NCBI GenBank assembly: GCA_016869275.1
Contig: VGEO01000009.1
Coordinates: 1 to 64,000, forward strand
DNA from: Alphaproteobacteria bacterium
GTDB taxonomy: Bacteria > Pseudomonadota > Alphaproteobacteria > SHVV01
Direction: 5' to 3'
DNA: 64,000 nucleotides
The notes below the pieces were generated by a model. That model did no database searches and had not been told where the DNA came from. It worked only from the letters and a program-made list of their open reading frames with translations. The position numbers and the translations under genes were made by a program. Within the stretch, counting starts at the first letter, position 1; every line of letters begins with the position of its first letter. Below are positions 43,230 to 55,602 of this stretch, one piece after another.

Positions 43230-44450
43230 ATGCGCGATCGCTGGTCCACGCTCGTCCTCTACGCCCAGTACACCAACCGCCTTTCCTACTACGACGACTG
43301 GCTCGACGCCTTTCGCGCCGATCCGGCGCTCGACGTCACCGCGATCAACATCGCGGCGCGCGACAGCCGGGCCGCGCTCGCGCGACGGATCAAGGACTTC
43401 GATCTGGTCGTGCTGCTGCACTCGACCAACGCCGACACGCTCACCTACATCGAGCCGTTTCGCGACGTTCTGCTGGCACGGCGCGGCAAGCTCGTGGCGT
43501 TCGTCGGCAACGAGCTCAACACGCCGGGCTCGCCGCTCGCCGCCCGCATCGCGCACCTCAAAGCGATTCGCGCCGACTTCATCGCGACCCAGTTGCTGCC
43601 CGAGGCCGGCGAGTGGCTTTACGCCGAGGTCGAGAGCGCGCGCGTTATCAGCGTGCCGCATGCGCTCAATCCGGCAGTGTTCCGCTCGACCACGCCCGCC
43701 GCGACGCGCCCGATCGATATCGGCACCCGCTCGGCGCGCTACATCGCCTATCTTGGCGATGACGACCGCAATCGACTGTTCGCGCTGTTCGAAGCGCACC
43801 GGTTCGATTCGACCCTAACAGTCGACATCTCGACCGCCGAGCGCCTCGACCGCGCCGGCTGGTGCGCGTTTCTCAATCGCTGCAAGGGGACGATCGCCAA
43901 CGAGGCCGGAAGTTTCTTTCTCGAACGCGACGATCGCACCATGGACGCGATCCGCGCCTACGTCCTCGCCAAGGAGCGCGCGCGCGGCGGCGTCGTGATC
44001 GCCAACGACTCGCCGCTCCGCCGCTTCGGGCACCGGCTGCCGTGGTTCGTGAAAGAGCCGCTGCGGCGGCTTCTGCGCGGCGGATTCGTCCGCCACGAGA
44101 TGCTGATCAACGAAGACCTCGCGTTCGACGAGATCTACGAGCGTTTCTACCGCGACCGGCCGCGCCCGCCGTTCCACGCCAAGGCGATTTCCTCGCGCCA
44201 CTTCGACGCCATCGGCACCCTCACCTGTCAAATTCTTCTGGAAGGCCGCTACAACGACATCCTGATACCCGGCGTCCACTACCTGGCGCTCAAATCCGAT
44301 TTCAGCAACGTCGCCGACGTCATGGACGAGTTCCGCGATCCTGGCCGGCGCCAAGCGGTCGCAACCGCGGCGCACGAACTGGCGATGGCGGCCCACACCC
44401 ACCGCCACCGCATCGCCATGATTCGCGACCGCGTGAGCGCTACCGCCTAA
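43230..44450 (+). CDS. Glycosyltransferase, group 1-like C-terminal domain
   Basis: A 406-residue protein. The N-terminal part (LVLYAQYTNRLSYYDDWLDA, VVLLHSTNADTLTYIEPF, LVAFVGNELNTPGSPLAARI) forms a Rossmann-like domain. The C-terminal segment ISSRHFDAIGTLTCQILLEG followed by RYNDILIPGVHYLAL and a helical end is the pattern of the glycosyl transferases group 1_2 domain. ATG at 43230, two bases after wecB. It is the last gene of the plus-strand operon, and its TAA overlaps the convergent aminotransferase stop in CTAA (44447-44450). Donor and linkage unknown. Confidence 0.75.
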   Translation: MRDRWSTLVLYAQYTNRLSYYDDWLDAFRADPALDVTAINIAARDSRAALARRIKDFDLVVLLHSTNADTLTYIEPFRDVLLARRGKLVAFVGNELNTPGSPLAARIAHLKAIRADFIATQLLPEAGEWLYAEVESARVISVPHALNPAVFRSTTPAATRPIDIGTRSARYIAYLGDDDRNRLFALFEAHRFDSTLTVDISTAERLDRAGWCAFLNRCKGTIANEAGSFFLERDDRTMDAIRAYVLAKERARGGVVIANDSPLRRFGHRLPWFVKEPLRRLLRGGFVRHEMLINEDLAFDEIYERFYRDRPRPPFHAKAISSRHFDAIGTLTCQILLEGRYNDILIPGVHYLALKSDFSNVADVMDEFRDPGRRQAVATAAHELAMAAHTHRHRIAMIRDRVSATA

Positions 44451-45592
44451 AGCGACTCGCGAAGCGCGGCAACCACAGCGTCCTGCGCCGCCGGTTCGAG
44501 GTAGGGGTGCATCGGCAGGCTGATGACTTCGTCGGCCAGGCGCTCGGAGACTGCGAGGCCGCCCGGCGCTATCGGATAACTCCGGTAGGCCTGCTGGCGG
44601 TGAAGGGGGATCGGATAGTAGATCGCGGTCGGCACGCCCCGTGCCTTCAGCCGCTCGGCCAGGCGGTTGCGGTTGGAAGCGGCGATCGTATAAAGCGCCC
44701 ACGCGGAACGGACGCCAGGCTCGATCCGGGGTGTCCGAACAACGTTCGCGAGCGCGGCGTCGTAACGCTTGGCGACGCGATCGCGCGCCACGAGCTCGTC
44801 CTCGAAAACGGTGAGCTTCGCGAGCAGGACCGCCGCCTGCATCGAATCGAGCCGGCTGTTCACCCCGATCCGGATGTTGTCGTATTTGTGCGCCCCTTGG
44901 CCGTGGACGCGGAGCGAGCGGATCGTCTTCGCGATCTCGTCGTCGTCGGTCAAGATCGCGCCGCCGTCGCCGTAGCAGCCGAGCGGTTTCGACGGGAAGA
45001 AGCTGGTCGACGTCACCGGCGCCATCGCGCCGACCCGCTTGCCGCCGCGAGCACCGCCGAAGCTCTGCGCGGCATCGGCGATCACGAACAACCCTTCGCC
45101 GCGGGCGATCGTGTCGATCGCGGCATAGTCGGCGGGCTGGCCGAACAGATCGACCGGGATGACGGCGGCCGGGCGCAGCCCTTGCGCGCGGGCTTGGGCG
45201 ATGGCCGCCGTGAGGCTCTGTGGGTCGAGCAGGAACGTCTCGGGGTCGACATCGACGAATACCGGGGTCGCGCCGACGATCACCGCGGCTTCGGCAGTGG
45301 CGATGAAGGTGAACGATGGCGAGAACACCGCGTCGCCCGCCCCGATCCCGCGCGCCAGCAGCGGCAGCACCAAAGCGTCCGTGCCGCTCGCGCAACCGAT
45401 CGCATGCTTGACGCCGGCAAAGGCGGCTAGTTGCTTTTCAAGTTCTCCGACCTCCGGCCCCAGGATGTACTGGCCGTGCGCGAGAACGCGGGCGAGATTG
45501 GCATCGACCGCCGCTTTGATCCGGCGTTGCTGGGTCGCCAGGTCCATGAACGCGATCGGAGCCGGAGCCGAGACGGTCTTGGGAGCGGACAT
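44447..45592 (-). CDS. DegT/DnrJ/EryC1 sugar aminotransferase (WbpE-like)
   Basis: A 381-residue PLP-dependent aminotransferase: MDLATQQRRIKAAVDANLAR, YILGPEVGELEKQLAAFAGV, CASGTDALVLPLLARGI, FSPSFTFIATAEAAVIVGA, VIADAAQSFGG, and the PLP lysine in TSFFPSKPLGCYGDGGAI. This order and sequence match WbpE/WlbC, which put an amino group at C3 of UDP-2-acetamido-3-keto-glucuronate. The oxidoreductase-acetyltransferase gene just upstream (12 bases) supplies the steps before and after. ATG at 45592; a shorter start at MDLATQQ is possible. Confidence 0.9.
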   Translation of the reverse strand: MSAPKTVSAPAPIAFMDLATQQRRIKAAVDANLARVLAHGQYILGPEVGELEKQLAAFAGVKHAIGCASGTDALVLPLLARGIGAGDAVFSPSFTFIATAEAAVIVGATPVFVDVDPETFLLDPQSLTAAIAQARAQGLRPAAVIPVDLFGQPADYAAIDTIARGEGLFVIADAAQSFGGARGGKRVGAMAPVTSTSFFPSKPLGCYGDGGAILTDDDEIAKTIRSLRVHGQGAHKYDNIRIGVNSRLDSMQAAVLLAKLTVFEDELVARDRVAKRYDAALANVVRTPRIEPGVRSAWALYTIAASNRNRLAERLKARGVPTAIYYPIPLHRQQAYRSYPIAPGGLAVSERLADEVISLPMHPYLEPAAQDAVVAALRESL

Positions 45593-45603
45593 TGCCGTAA
45601 CCT

Positions 45604-47235
<1,632 letters not shown>

Positions 47236-47314
47236 ATAGGCCCGAGACGAGCCCGGTGCAAGCGTCGCGATCGAGGCCTACCGCCGCCCGTAGCCGCGCG
47301 ATATACGTGTCGGC

Positions 47315-48451
47315 GTGCCTGCCCCCCGGCTGCTTTACCTCATGAACGAGGCCCTGTTCTTCACCACCCATCGCTTGCCGGTGGCGATCGCCGCGCGCGC
47401 AGAAGGGTTCGAGGTCCACGTCGCGGCGCCCTACGATGCCGACGCGGTCGCGGTGATCGAGGGGCACGGCTTCACCTATCATCCGATCCCGCTCGATCGC
47501 AGCGGCCGCAGCGTCGCCGGCGAGATCAAGCTGTTGGCAGCGTTCTGGCGCCTGATCGGCGCCGTCAGGCCGACCCTCACCCATCACGTCGCGATGAAAC
47601 CGGTCGCCTACGGCGGGGTTGTTGCCCGCCTTCGGCGCGTTCCGGCCGTGGTCCACGCCGTGACCGGGCTCGGCTATCTCTTCATTCGCGAGACTCATGC
47701 CGCCCGCGCGATGCGGGCCGCGATCAAGCGCCTGTTCAGGTTCGCACTCGCGCACCGCAACGCCCGCGTCATTTTTCAGAACCCCGACGACCGCGCTTTA
47801 TTCGTCGACGAGCGCCTGGTCGACTCGACGATCGCAGTCATGATCCCGGGCACCGGGGTCGACCTCGCCGCCTTCGCCGCCCTGCCCGAGCTGCCGGGAC
47901 CGCCGGTCGTGATGTTCCCGGCCCGCCTGATCGGCGACAAGGGGTTCAACGAGTTCGTCGGCGCCGCGCATCTCCTCAAGAGCGAAGGCAGCGGCGCCCG
48001 CTTCGTATTGGTGGGACGGACCGACCCGGTCAACCCGACCGCGGTGGATGAGGCCGCCGTACGTACGTTGATCGAGGAGGGAATCGTCGAGTGGTGGGGC
48101 TTTCGACGCGACATGGCGGCAGTCCTCCCCCAGGCGCATATCGTCTGCATGCCGTCCTATCGCGAGGGGTTGCCGCGGGTCCTGATCGAGGCGGCGGCTT
48201 GCGGCCGACCGATCGTCACCGCCGACGTTCCCGGCTGCCGTGCGATCGTACGCGATGGCGATAACGGCCTCCTGGTCCCGGCCCGCGATACCGCGCGGAC
48301 CGCGGCCGCAATTCGGACGTTGCTCGCCGACCCGCCATTGCGGCGCCGTTTCGGGCAACGCGGTCGGGCGATCGCCGAAGCGGAATTCGGCGTCGAGGCA
48401 TTCGTCGCCCGCACGCTCGCGGTCTACCGGACCGTCATGGACGCCCGGTGA
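47315..48451 (+). CDS. Glycosyltransferase family 4
   Basis: A 378-residue GT4-like enzyme with two Rossmann domains. The N-terminal one has LLYLMNEALFFTTHRLPVAI and HHVAMKPVAYGGVVARLR; the C-terminal one has VMFPARLIGDKGFNEFVGAA, ARFVLVGRTDPVNP, and the donor-binding CMPSYREGLPRVLIEAAACG with the E-x7-E pattern. Such enzymes often add FucNAc or related sugars to an undecaprenyl-PP-linked first sugar. GTG at 47315 begins the plus-strand assembly block (GT, ligase/polymerase, WecA-like, WbpM-like); its TGA overlaps the next GTG. Confidence 0.88.
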   Translation: MPAPRLLYLMNEALFFTTHRLPVAIAARAEGFEVHVAAPYDADAVAVIEGHGFTYHPIPLDRSGRSVAGEIKLLAAFWRLIGAVRPTLTHHVAMKPVAYGGVVARLRRVPAVVHAVTGLGYLFIRETHAARAMRAAIKRLFRFALAHRNARVIFQNPDDRALFVDERLVDSTIAVMIPGTGVDLAAFAALPELPGPPVVMFPARLIGDKGFNEFVGAAHLLKSEGSGARFVLVGRTDPVNPTAVDEAAVRTLIEEGIVEWWGFRRDMAAVLPQAHIVCMPSYREGLPRVLIEAAACGRPIVTADVPGCRAIVRDGDNGLLVPARDTARTAAAIRTLLADPPLRRRFGQRGRAIAEAEFGVEAFVARTLAVYRTVMDAR

Positions 48452-49674
48452 GCGCCCGCTGGCCGACCCTTTCACTCGCCGGGTGGGTCGTTGCCGCTAC
48501 GGCGATTGCGCTCGCGCCGGTCGGCTTCTTCGCCCCGGTCGCGTCGACGCTGGTTTTGGTCGCCGGAGGAATCGCGCTCGCCATGGGTGCCGTCCGCTCG
48601 CGTCGCTGGCCGCGCGCCGGTACAACCGCCGTCGTTCTCGTCGCCCTGTTCCTCGCCTGGGCCGCGCTCAGCGCCGTGTGGGCGATTGACTCGCGATTGG
48701 CCGTCAATAAAGCCTTCGCCCTCGCAGCGATCGCGCTGCTCGCCTGGCTGTGGTTCGATGCCGGCTTGCAGCTCGACGCCGCTGCCAGCGACGCAATCGG
48801 GCGCTTCCTCGCCATCGGCGTCGGCATCGCCATCGTCCTCTTACTGATCGAGGCCGCAACCGGCGCCGTCATTCACCGCATCATGTTCTACCAGCGCCAC
48901 GGAGCGACGGTGGCGATGCCGCTCGAGATCTTGAATCGGCCGCTGACGCTGCTTGTGCTCCTGCTGTGGCCGGCTTTGCTGTGGCTGACGGCACGCCGAC
49001 ATCGAACGCTCGCGGTTCTGTTCGTGGTCGGGACCGTCGTCGCACTCGCGGCGAGCCGGGCCGGCTCGGTGCGCCTTGCGCTCGTGGCCGGGGCGGTTGC
49101 GGCGGCGGCGGCGTTCATGAGCCCACGCCGGGTCGGCCCCGCCATCGGTGTGTTCGCGGCCGCCCTCGTTGTTGTTGCGCCGTTGTTGGTCTTGCACGGC
49201 GGGGCCTCGACGCGGGTCCCGGGACTGCTCCCGACGCTGCCGCAAAGCGCGCTTCATCGCTTGGAGATGTGGGAGTTCGTCGCCGGCCGCATCGAGGAGC
49301 GGCCGCTCTTGGGCTACGGTCTCGACGGCTCGCGCGTGCTCCCGGGTGCGGCCGAGCCGTATCGGTTGGGCGGCGGCCAGGTCATGGGCCTCCACCCGCA
49401 CAACGCGCCGCTGCAGGTTTGGCTCGAACTCGGACTACCCGGTGCCGTCTTGGCCGCGCTCGGCGCCTTCATCGCGTTTCGCGGGATCGGTGTGGCGGCG
49501 GGGTCTCGACTGAGCGCCGCCGCCGGCGCCGGCGCCGGAGTCACCGCGCTCACGGTCGCATCCTTGAGCTTCGGCATCTGGCAGACCTGGTGGCTCGCGA
49601 GCCTCGTTCTCGTCGCCCTGCTGACCGCCGTCGTCGCCCGCGGCGTCCGGTCGTTCCCACAACCGGTGCGCTGA
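48448..49674 (+). CDS. O-antigen ligase/polymerase family membrane protein (WaaL/Wzy)
   Basis: A 408-residue polytopic protein with ~11 helices and a large periplasmic loop, typical of the Wzy_C family. FLAWAALSAVWAIDSRLAVN in the N-terminal half and RPLLGYGLDGSRVL, HPHNAPLQVWLELGLPG in the loop match O-antigen ligases (the ligase/polymerase HxxxxQ-like motif is NAPLQVWLE). Whether it ligates finished polymer to lipid A-core or polymerises repeats cannot be told; it is the only such protein in the island. GTG at 48448 overlaps the preceding stop. Confidence 0.82.
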   Translation: MSARWPTLSLAGWVVAATAIALAPVGFFAPVASTLVLVAGGIALAMGAVRSRRWPRAGTTAVVLVALFLAWAALSAVWAIDSRLAVNKAFALAAIALLAWLWFDAGLQLDAAASDAIGRFLAIGVGIAIVLLLIEAATGAVIHRIMFYQRHGATVAMPLEILNRPLTLLVLLLWPALLWLTARRHRTLAVLFVVGTVVALAASRAGSVRLALVAGAVAAAAAFMSPRRVGPAIGVFAAALVVVAPLLVLHGGASTRVPGLLPTLPQSALHRLEMWEFVAGRIEERPLLGYGLDGSRVLPGAAEPYRLGGGQVMGLHPHNAPLQVWLELGLPGAVLAALGAFIAFRGIGVAAGSRLSAAAGAGAGVTALTVASLSFGIWQTWWLASLVLVALLTAVVARGVRSFPQPVR

Positions 49675-49684
49675 GGCAAGGTCG

Positions 49685-50671
49685 ATGTCGGACGGCACCC
49701 TCCTCGTCGTCGCGCTGACCGGCTTGGTCTCGACCTGGGCTGCGATCGGCTTGCTGCTTACCCTCCTCAAGCGCCACGCCGTGCTCGACCGGCCGAACGA
49801 GCGCAGTAGCCACGCGACGCCGACGCCGCGGGGCGCCGGTCTCGCTGTGATTGTCGTGTTCGCGCTCGGATGGGCCGCCGCCGCCTTGTTCCTCGACGCG
49901 CCTTTCGAGCCGATCATCCTGGTAGCCGCCGCCGGGTTGGCGGCGGTGTCGTGGCTCGACGATTTGCGCGGCCTCCCGGTCGGCGTTCGCCTCCTCGCCC
50001 ACCTCGCCGCGGTCGTCGCCGGGTTGAGCGCGTTTCCCGCTGAACTGATGGTGTTTCAAGGCTTGCTCCCGCCGTTCGTCGACCGGGTCGCGGCCGGGCT
50101 GCTGTGGCTGTGGTTCGTCAATCTCTACAATTTCATGGACGGCATCGACGGTATTGCCGGCGTCGAGACGCTGGCGATCGCGATCGGAGCGAGCGTGTGC
50201 GCGACGCTTGCGGCGATTGCCCCGTTTCCCTACGCCGCCACGGCCCTGATCGGCGCCGGCGCCGCCGGCTTCTTGACGTGGAACTGGCAGCCGGCACGGA
50301 TTTTCTTGGGCGACGTCGGGAGCGTGCCGCTCGGGTTCCTGACCGGCTGGCTCCTCCTTCTACTTGCGCTCCACGGCGCCTGGATCGCGGCCGCGATCGT
50401 GCCGCTCTACTATCTCGCCGACGCCACGCTGACGCTCTCGAAGCGCCTGATTCGCGGCGAGAAGGTCTGGAAGGCCCACGCCAGCCACTTCTATCAGCAC
50501 GCGGCACGCCGAAGCGGCAGCCACGCGCGCGTCGCCGGTGCGATCGCGGCGGCCGACGCTCTCTTGATCGCCGCCGCCGCTGTTGCGACCGCGGGCTACG
50601 CCCCGATCGCATGCCTCATTTTCGCCGCCGCGGTGGTGGGAGTTTTGTTATGGTATTTCGGTCGCCCATGA
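49685..50671 (+). CDS. Undecaprenyl-phosphate sugar-1-phosphate transferase (WecA/WbpL-like)
   Basis: A 328-residue membrane enzyme of the MraY/WecA family with ~10-11 helices. Key motifs: LDRPNERSSHATPTPRGAGL near helix 1, WLDDLRGLP, the Mg-binding NFMDGIDGIAGVET, FLGDVGSVPLGF, and the terminal KAHASHFYQHAA (HxxH). It starts the repeat unit by moving a HexNAc-1-phosphate from UDP to undecaprenyl phosphate on the cytoplasmic face. Placement before a WbpM homolog mirrors wbpL-wbpM of Pseudomonas, which favours a 6-deoxy-HexNAc as first sugar. ATG at 49685. Confidence 0.9.
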   Translation: MSDGTLLVVALTGLVSTWAAIGLLLTLLKRHAVLDRPNERSSHATPTPRGAGLAVIVVFALGWAAAALFLDAPFEPIILVAAAGLAAVSWLDDLRGLPVGVRLLAHLAAVVAGLSAFPAELMVFQGLLPPFVDRVAAGLLWLWFVNLYNFMDGIDGIAGVETLAIAIGASVCATLAAIAPFPYAATALIGAGAAGFLTWNWQPARIFLGDVGSVPLGFLTGWLLLLLALHGAWIAAAIVPLYYLADATLTLSKRLIRGEKVWKAHASHFYQHAARRSGSHARVAGAIAAADALLIAAAAVATAGYAPIACLIFAAAVVGVLLWYFGRP

Positions 50672-50696
50672 TCGTTGCCGTTGCCGCTGCCGCCGG

Positions 50697-52631
50697 ATGA
50701 ACGCACCGCCGGCAACGCGTCCCGTTTTCTCGCTCCGCGCCGGCCTGGTCGCCGTTCATGACGTCGCGATGGCGGCGATCTCGTTCGAGTTCGCGGTGTG
50801 GCTCCGCTACCTTACCTACGGCGCACCGCAGGAGTTCGGCTTCCTGTGGGAAGGCACCGTGATCTTCGCCGCGGTCGCCGCGGCGACGTTCTGGGCGGTC
50901 GGGCTCTACCGCGGCATCTGGTACTACGCCTCGCTCTCGGACCTGATCGCGATCGCCAAGGCGGTGACGATCGCCTCGCTTGTGTTCCTGCCGCTCTTGT
51001 TCGCGGTCAATCGCATCGGAGTGCTGCCGCGGAGCGCGCTCGCCATCAACTGGGTGCTGCTCATCGTTCTGCTGGCGGTGCCCCGCTTCCTTTACCGGCT
51101 GCTGAAGGACGGCAATTTGAGCTTCGTCCTCGAGCGCGCCGACGATCCGCGCGTCCCGGTGCTGCTCGCCGGCGTCACCGACGCCGCCGAGACCTTCATC
51201 CGCGAGACCGGCCGGTCGCGCCAGACGCCCTACCGCGTGATCGGTCTCCTCGACCGCGAGCGGACGCGGGTCGGGCGCGATATTCGCGGCGTCCGCGTGC
51301 TCGGGACCTTCGGCGAGTTCAACGACGTGGTGACCCGGCTCCGCAGCCGCTACCTCTTGCCGCAGCGCCTGATCCTGGCGTCGGACCAGATCGACCGCGC
51401 CACGGTGCAGACTCTGTTCGCGCAAGCAACTTCGCTCGGTATGACCGTGACCCGACTGCCGCGCGTCACCGAGCTGCGCGATCACGACCCGAGCGCGGCG
51501 CCGACGGTGCGCGCGGTGCGGCCGGTCGATATCGAGGACCTGCTCGGCCGCACCCAGCGCGTGCTCGACCGCACGCCGGTCGAGCGCTTGATCGACGGCC
51601 GCCGGGTGCTCGTGACCGGCGCCGGCGGCACCATCGGGGCCGAGCTCACGCGCCAGATCGCCGCGCTCGGCCCGGCGCGTCTCGTGCTAGTCGACAACGG
51701 CGAGCACAATCTCTACCGGATCGACCTCGAGCTTGCCGAGCGCAACCTGGCGCTGGCGCGGGTGGCCGCCCTAGCCGACGTGCGCGATCCCGACCGCCTC
51801 GGTGCGATCTTCACGACCGAGCGGCCGGAGCTCGTATTCCACGCCGCCGCTTACAAGCACGTGCCGCTCGCCGAGGCCAATCCGTGCGAGACCGTGCTCA
51901 CCAACGTCGCCGGCACGCTCGCGGTCGCGCGCGCGGCCAAGGCGCACGGTGTCCGCGCGCTGGTGCTGATTTCGACCGACAAGGCGGTCAACCCGTCGTC
52001 GGTGATGGGCGCGACCAAACGGATCGCCGAAATGATCCTGCAGGCGTTGGGCGCCGATGCCGGTGCGACGCGCTACGTCACGGTCCGGTTCGGAAACGTG
52101 CTCGGCTCGACCGGATCGGTGGTGCCGCTGTTCGAACGCCAGCTGGCGCGCGGCGGCCCGTTGACCGTCACGCACCCCGAGGCGACACGCTATTTCATGA
52201 CGACGCGCGAGGCGGTCGAGCTTGTGTTGCAGGCTTCGGCACGCGAGCGCGACGCCGGCGGCAAAGTCTACGTGCTCGACATGGGCGAGCCGGTGGCGAT
52301 CAACCAGTTGGCCGAACAGATGATCCGACTCGCCGGTATGGCCCCCGGGCGCGATGTCAAGATCGAGTATGTCGGTCTGCGGCCCGGCGAAAAACTCCAG
52401 GAAGAGATTTTCCATAGCGGCGAACCGCCGGTCCCGACCGATACCGCCGGGCTGCTGCTCGCTTCGGCACGGACGATCGATGCCGACGTGCTGTTCGGCC
52501 AGGTCGACCGGCTGATCCAGGCGGCGGCGCGGGGTGACGAGCTCAAGACCCTTCGCCTGATCGCCGAGATCGTGCCGGAGTATCGCGGGCATCAGGCCGA
52601 GGCCATGCGTTGCGCGGCGCCCGGCGCCTAG
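50697..52631 (+). CDS. UDP-GlcNAc 4,6-dehydratase, WbpM/FlaA1-like membrane form
   Basis: A 644-residue polysaccharide biosynthesis protein. The N terminus has about four membrane helices (residues ~12-125), then a CoA-binding-like Rossmann section ([15 protein letters not shown]), then an SDR domain starting [19 protein letters not shown] near residue 302. The catalytic site reads [17 protein letters not shown], with Met where most SDRs have Tyr: the Ser-Met-Lys triad known for WbpM. Produces UDP-4-keto-6-deoxy-HexNAc, precursor of QuiNAc or FucNAc. ATG at 50697, 25 bases after the WecA-like gene. Confidence 0.9.
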   Translation: MNAPPATRPVFSLRAGLVAVHDVAMAAISFEFAVWLRYLTYGAPQEFGFLWEGTVIFAAVAAATFWAVGLYRGIWYYASLSDLIAIAKAVTIASLVFLPLLFAVNRIGVLPRSALAINWVLLIVLLAVPRFLYRLLKDGNLSFVLERADDPRVPVLLAGVTDAAETFIRETGRSRQTPYRVIGLLDRERTRVGRDIRGVRVLGTFGEFNDVVTRLRSRYLLPQRLILASDQIDRATVQTLFAQATSLGMTVTRLPRVTELRDHDPSAAPTVRAVRPVDIEDLLGRTQRVLDRTPVERLIDGRRVLVTGAGGTIGAELTRQIAALGPARLVLVDNGEHNLYRIDLELAERNLALARVAALADVRDPDRLGAIFTTERPELVFHAAAYKHVPLAEANPCETVLTNVAGTLAVARAAKAHGVRALVLISTDKAVNPSSVMGATKRIAEMILQALGADAGATRYVTVRFGNVLGSTGSVVPLFERQLARGGPLTVTHPEATRYFMTTREAVELVLQASARERDAGGKVYVLDMGEPVAINQLAEQMIRLAGMAPGRDVKIEYVGLRPGEKLQEEIFHSGEPPVPTDTAGLLLASARTIDADVLFGQVDRLIQAAARGDELKTLRLIAEIVPEYRGHQAEAMRCAAPGA

Positions 52632-52653
52632 ACGCGGAAGGAGGATCCCAGCG

Positions 52654-54249
52654 ATGCCGTCACCGTCTCAACCGTTCCCGCCGATCGCCCGCGCGCTGAT
52701 CTCGGTATCGGATAAAACCGGGTTGATCGACCTCGCCCACTTCCTGACCGGGCGCGGGATTGAACTCTTGTCGACCGGCGGCTCGGCCAAGACGCTGCGC
52801 GACGCCGGTATCGCCGTCCGCGACGTCGCCGATTACACCAAGTTTCCCGAGATGCTCGACGGCCGCGTCAAGACGCTTCACCCGCTCGTCCATGGGGGCA
52901 TTCTCGGCCGGCGCGATCTCGACGATCACCGCGCAGCGATGCAGGCCCACGGCATTGCCCCGATCGACGTGATCGTCGTCAACCTCTACCCGTTCGAGGC
53001 GACGGTCGCGAACGGCGCCGCGTTCCCCGCGTGCATCGAGAACATCGATATCGGCGGCCCTGCGATGGTGCGCTCGGCGGCCAAGAACCATGCTTTCGTC
53101 ACCGTCGTGGTCGACCCCGCCGACTACGCCGCGCTCCGACACGAGATCGAGTCCCATCACGGCGCGACCAGCGAGCCGTTCCGCCGCCGCCTCGCCGCCA
53201 AGGCCTATGCCCACACCGCCGGCTACGATGCCGCGATCGCCAATTGGTTCGCCGGCCAGCTCGGCGAGACATTTCCTGAGCGCCTGTTGGTGTCGGCGAC
53301 CCGCAAAGAGACGCTCCGCTACGGCGAGAACCCGCACCAGCAGGCGGCGTTCTACGTCGAGCGCGGCGCGCTCCGCCCCGGTATCGCGACGGCGGTCCAG
53401 ATCCAGGGCAAGGAGCTCTCCTACAACAACCTGAACGACACTGACGCCGCGTTCGAGCTCGCCGCCGAGTTCGCGGAGCCGGCGGTCGCGATCATCAAAC
53501 ACGCCAACCCGTGCGGCGTGGCGATCGGCGTCACGCTGCTCGACGCCTATCGCAAGGCGCTGGCATGCGACCCGGTAAGCGCGTTTGGCGGCATCGTCGC
53601 CGTCAATCGGCCGCTCGACGCCGCGACCGCCGCCGAGATCGCCCAGGTCTTCACCGAAGTCGTGATCGCGCCGGCGATTGCCCCCGACGCGGCGGCGGTT
53701 TTCACCGCCAAAAAGAACATGCGCGTCCTGGTCGCCGGCGCCATGCCCGATCCGGCCGCCGGCGGGATGACGCTCCGCTCGGTCGCCGGCGGTTATCTCC
53801 TGCAGTCGCGCGACAACGGCCGCATCCGCCGCGAGGAGCTCAAGACTGTCACCAAGCGGAGCCCCACGGCCGAAGAACTTCGCGACCTCTTATTCGCGTT
53901 CGTGGTCGGCAAACACGTCAAGTCGAACACCATCGTCTACGCCAAGGATGGTGCCACGGTCGGGATTGGCGCCGGCCAGATGAGCCGGGTCGATGCGGCT
54001 CGGATCGCGGCCCGTAAAGCGATCGATGCGGCGCAGGCAGCGGGCGCGTCAGCGCCGGCGATGCGGGGCTCGGTCGCGGCTTCGGACGCGTTCTTTCCGT
54101 TTGCCGACGGCCTCCTCGTCACCGCCGAGGCCGGCGTCACCGCCATCATTCAGCCAGGTGGGTCGATCCGGGACGACGAGGTGATCAAGGTCGCCGACGA
54201 CCAGGGCCTCGCGATGGTCTTCACCGGCATGCGGCACTTCCGCCACTAA
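52654..54249 (+). CDS. purH: Bifunctional AICAR formyltransferase/IMP cyclohydrolase
   Basis: Catalyses the last two steps of IMP synthesis. The N-terminal cyclohydrolase domain (residues 1-200) has [25 protein letters not shown] and [12 protein letters not shown]; the C-terminal formyltransferase has [52 protein letters not shown] and [12 protein letters not shown]. 531 residues, full length. AGGAGG at 52639-52644 precedes the ATG. Its TAA shares four bases with the stop of the convergent MFS gene (CTAA, 54246-54249). In many alphaproteobacteria it directly follows the heparinase gene, here 29 kb away. Confidence 0.96.
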   Translation: MPSPSQPFPPIARALISVSDKTGLIDLAHFLTGRGIELLSTGGSAKTLRDAGIAVRDVADYTKFPEMLDGRVKTLHPLVHGGILGRRDLDDHRAAMQAHGIAPIDVIVVNLYPFEATVANGAAFPACIENIDIGGPAMVRSAAKNHAFVTVVVDPADYAALRHEIESHHGATSEPFRRRLAAKAYAHTAGYDAAIANWFAGQLGETFPERLLVSATRKETLRYGENPHQQAAFYVERGALRPGIATAVQIQGKELSYNNLNDTDAAFELAAEFAEPAVAIIKHANPCGVAIGVTLLDAYRKALACDPVSAFGGIVAVNRPLDAATAAEIAQVFTEVVIAPAIAPDAAAVFTAKKNMRVLVAGAMPDPAAGGMTLRSVAGGYLLQSRDNGRIRREELKTVTKRSPTAEELRDLLFAFVVGKHVKSNTIVYAKDGATVGIGAGQMSRVDAARIAARKAIDAAQAAGASAPAMRGSVAASDAFFPFADGLLVTAEAGVTAIIQPGGSIRDDEVIKVADDQGLAMVFTGMRHFRH

Positions 54250-55553
54250 ACGCATGCCGGCGCCGGTTCGGCCGGCGGCTCCTTGACAGCGACCATCAAG
54301 AGCAGCCCGACGACGAAAAAGACCGTAACGGTCGACAACCCGACCGATTGGTCGCCGGAAATCTGCGTCACCGCCGCGGCGGTGACCGGGCCGGCGAACG
54401 CGGTCGCCCGGCCGGAGAGACCGTAGAGCCCGAAGAACTCGGTCGACGCCGCGGGCGGCGCGATGCGCGCCATGAACGAGCGGCTCGACGCCTGGGCCGG
54501 TCCGACGAAGATGCCGAGCGCGGCGCCGGCTGCCCAGAACCAGCCGGCGGTCGGGGCGAACACGGCGGCGAGGCTCGTGACCGCGAGGCCGATCAGCGCG
54601 ATCATCACCGTCGCCTTGGCGCCGCGGCGGTCGTCGAGCCAGGCGAAGCCGAACGCGCCGAGACCGGCGGTCACGTTCAGGAGAATGCCGAACTGAATGA
54701 GCTCGGTTTGGCTCATGCCGAAGCGGCCCGCGGCGTAGATGCCGCCGATCGCAAATACCGTCACCAGGCCGTCGTTGTAGATCATCCGCGCGATCAGAAA
54801 CCGGAACGCATTGGTGTGCTGGCGGGCGTTCCGAAACGTGCTCGCCATCTTGGCGATACCGTCGCGAATCGCGGTTCCGACCGGGACGCCGGTGGTCGGG
54901 CGATCGGGCGTGTAGAGGAAGATCGGGATCGCAAACAGGGCGAACCACACCGCGACGAACGGACCGACGATCCGGATGTTGGCGGCGTTCTCTTTCGCGA
55001 CGCCGAACCATGGCTGCTCGGGCAACACGAAGCCCACTAGCATGACGACCAGCGTGACCAGCCCGCCGCCATAGCCGAGCGCCCACGCCCAGCCCGACCA
55101 GCGCCCGATCGCCTCGCGCTTGGCGATGTCGCCGAGCATGGCGTTGTAGAACACGCCGCCGAACTCGTAGCCGATATTGGCGATCGCGACGGCGACGAAG
55201 GCGAACAGGATCCACTCGCGCGAGGGCTGCGCGAACCAGAGCGCGGCGGTGCCGACGACGCAGAGGGCGGTAAAGGCGGCGAGCCACGGCTTGCGCCGCC
55301 CGCGAGCGTCGGCGATCGCGCCGAGGATCGGACTCAGGATCGCGACGACGAAGGCGCTGGTACCGGCGGCATAACCCCAGAGCGCCTGGCCTTCGACGTC
55401 GTCCTTGACGATGCCTTTGCTGAAATAGGCGGCGAAGATGAACGTGATGATGAGGGTGGTGAAGGCCGAGTTGGCCCAGTCGTAGACCGCCCACGCGATC
55501 AAACCGCGTCGATTGCCGCGCTCCTCCGCGCGGGCCTCCGCCGTAACCGTCAT
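54246..55553 (-). CDS. MFS transporter, UMF1/Atg22-like family
   Basis: A 435-residue protein with ~12 helices. The N-terminal [20 protein letters not shown] is the signature of the UMF1 group (YDWANSAF), related to the vacuolar amino acid effluxer Atg22. [19 protein letters not shown] is motif A, and [20 protein letters not shown] followed by [11 protein letters not shown] is typical of helices 10-11. Inner membrane; likely a small-solute exporter with unknown substrate. ATG at 55553 has no competitor. In alphaproteobacteria this gene often lies near purH, as here. Confidence 0.86.
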   Translation of the reverse strand: MTVTAEARAEERGNRRGLIAWAVYDWANSAFTTLIITFIFAAYFSKGIVKDDVEGQALWGYAAGTSAFVVAILSPILGAIADARGRRKPWLAAFTALCVVGTAALWFAQPSREWILFAFVAVAIANIGYEFGGVFYNAMLGDIAKREAIGRWSGWAWALGYGGGLVTLVVMLVGFVLPEQPWFGVAKENAANIRIVGPFVAVWFALFAIPIFLYTPDRPTTGVPVGTAIRDGIAKMASTFRNARQHTNAFRFLIARMIYNDGLVTVFAIGGIYAAGRFGMSQTELIQFGILLNVTAGLGAFGFAWLDDRRGAKATVMIALIGLAVTSLAAVFAPTAGWFWAAGAALGIFVGPAQASSRSFMARIAPPAASTEFFGLYGLSGRATAFAGPVTAAAVTQISGDQSVGLSTVTVFFVVGLLLMVAVKEPPAEPAPACV

Positions 55554-55602
55554 TGCCGCCCCCCGTCCATAGGCGCCGCGACCCCTCGGGTCGCCCCCGC
55601 CG

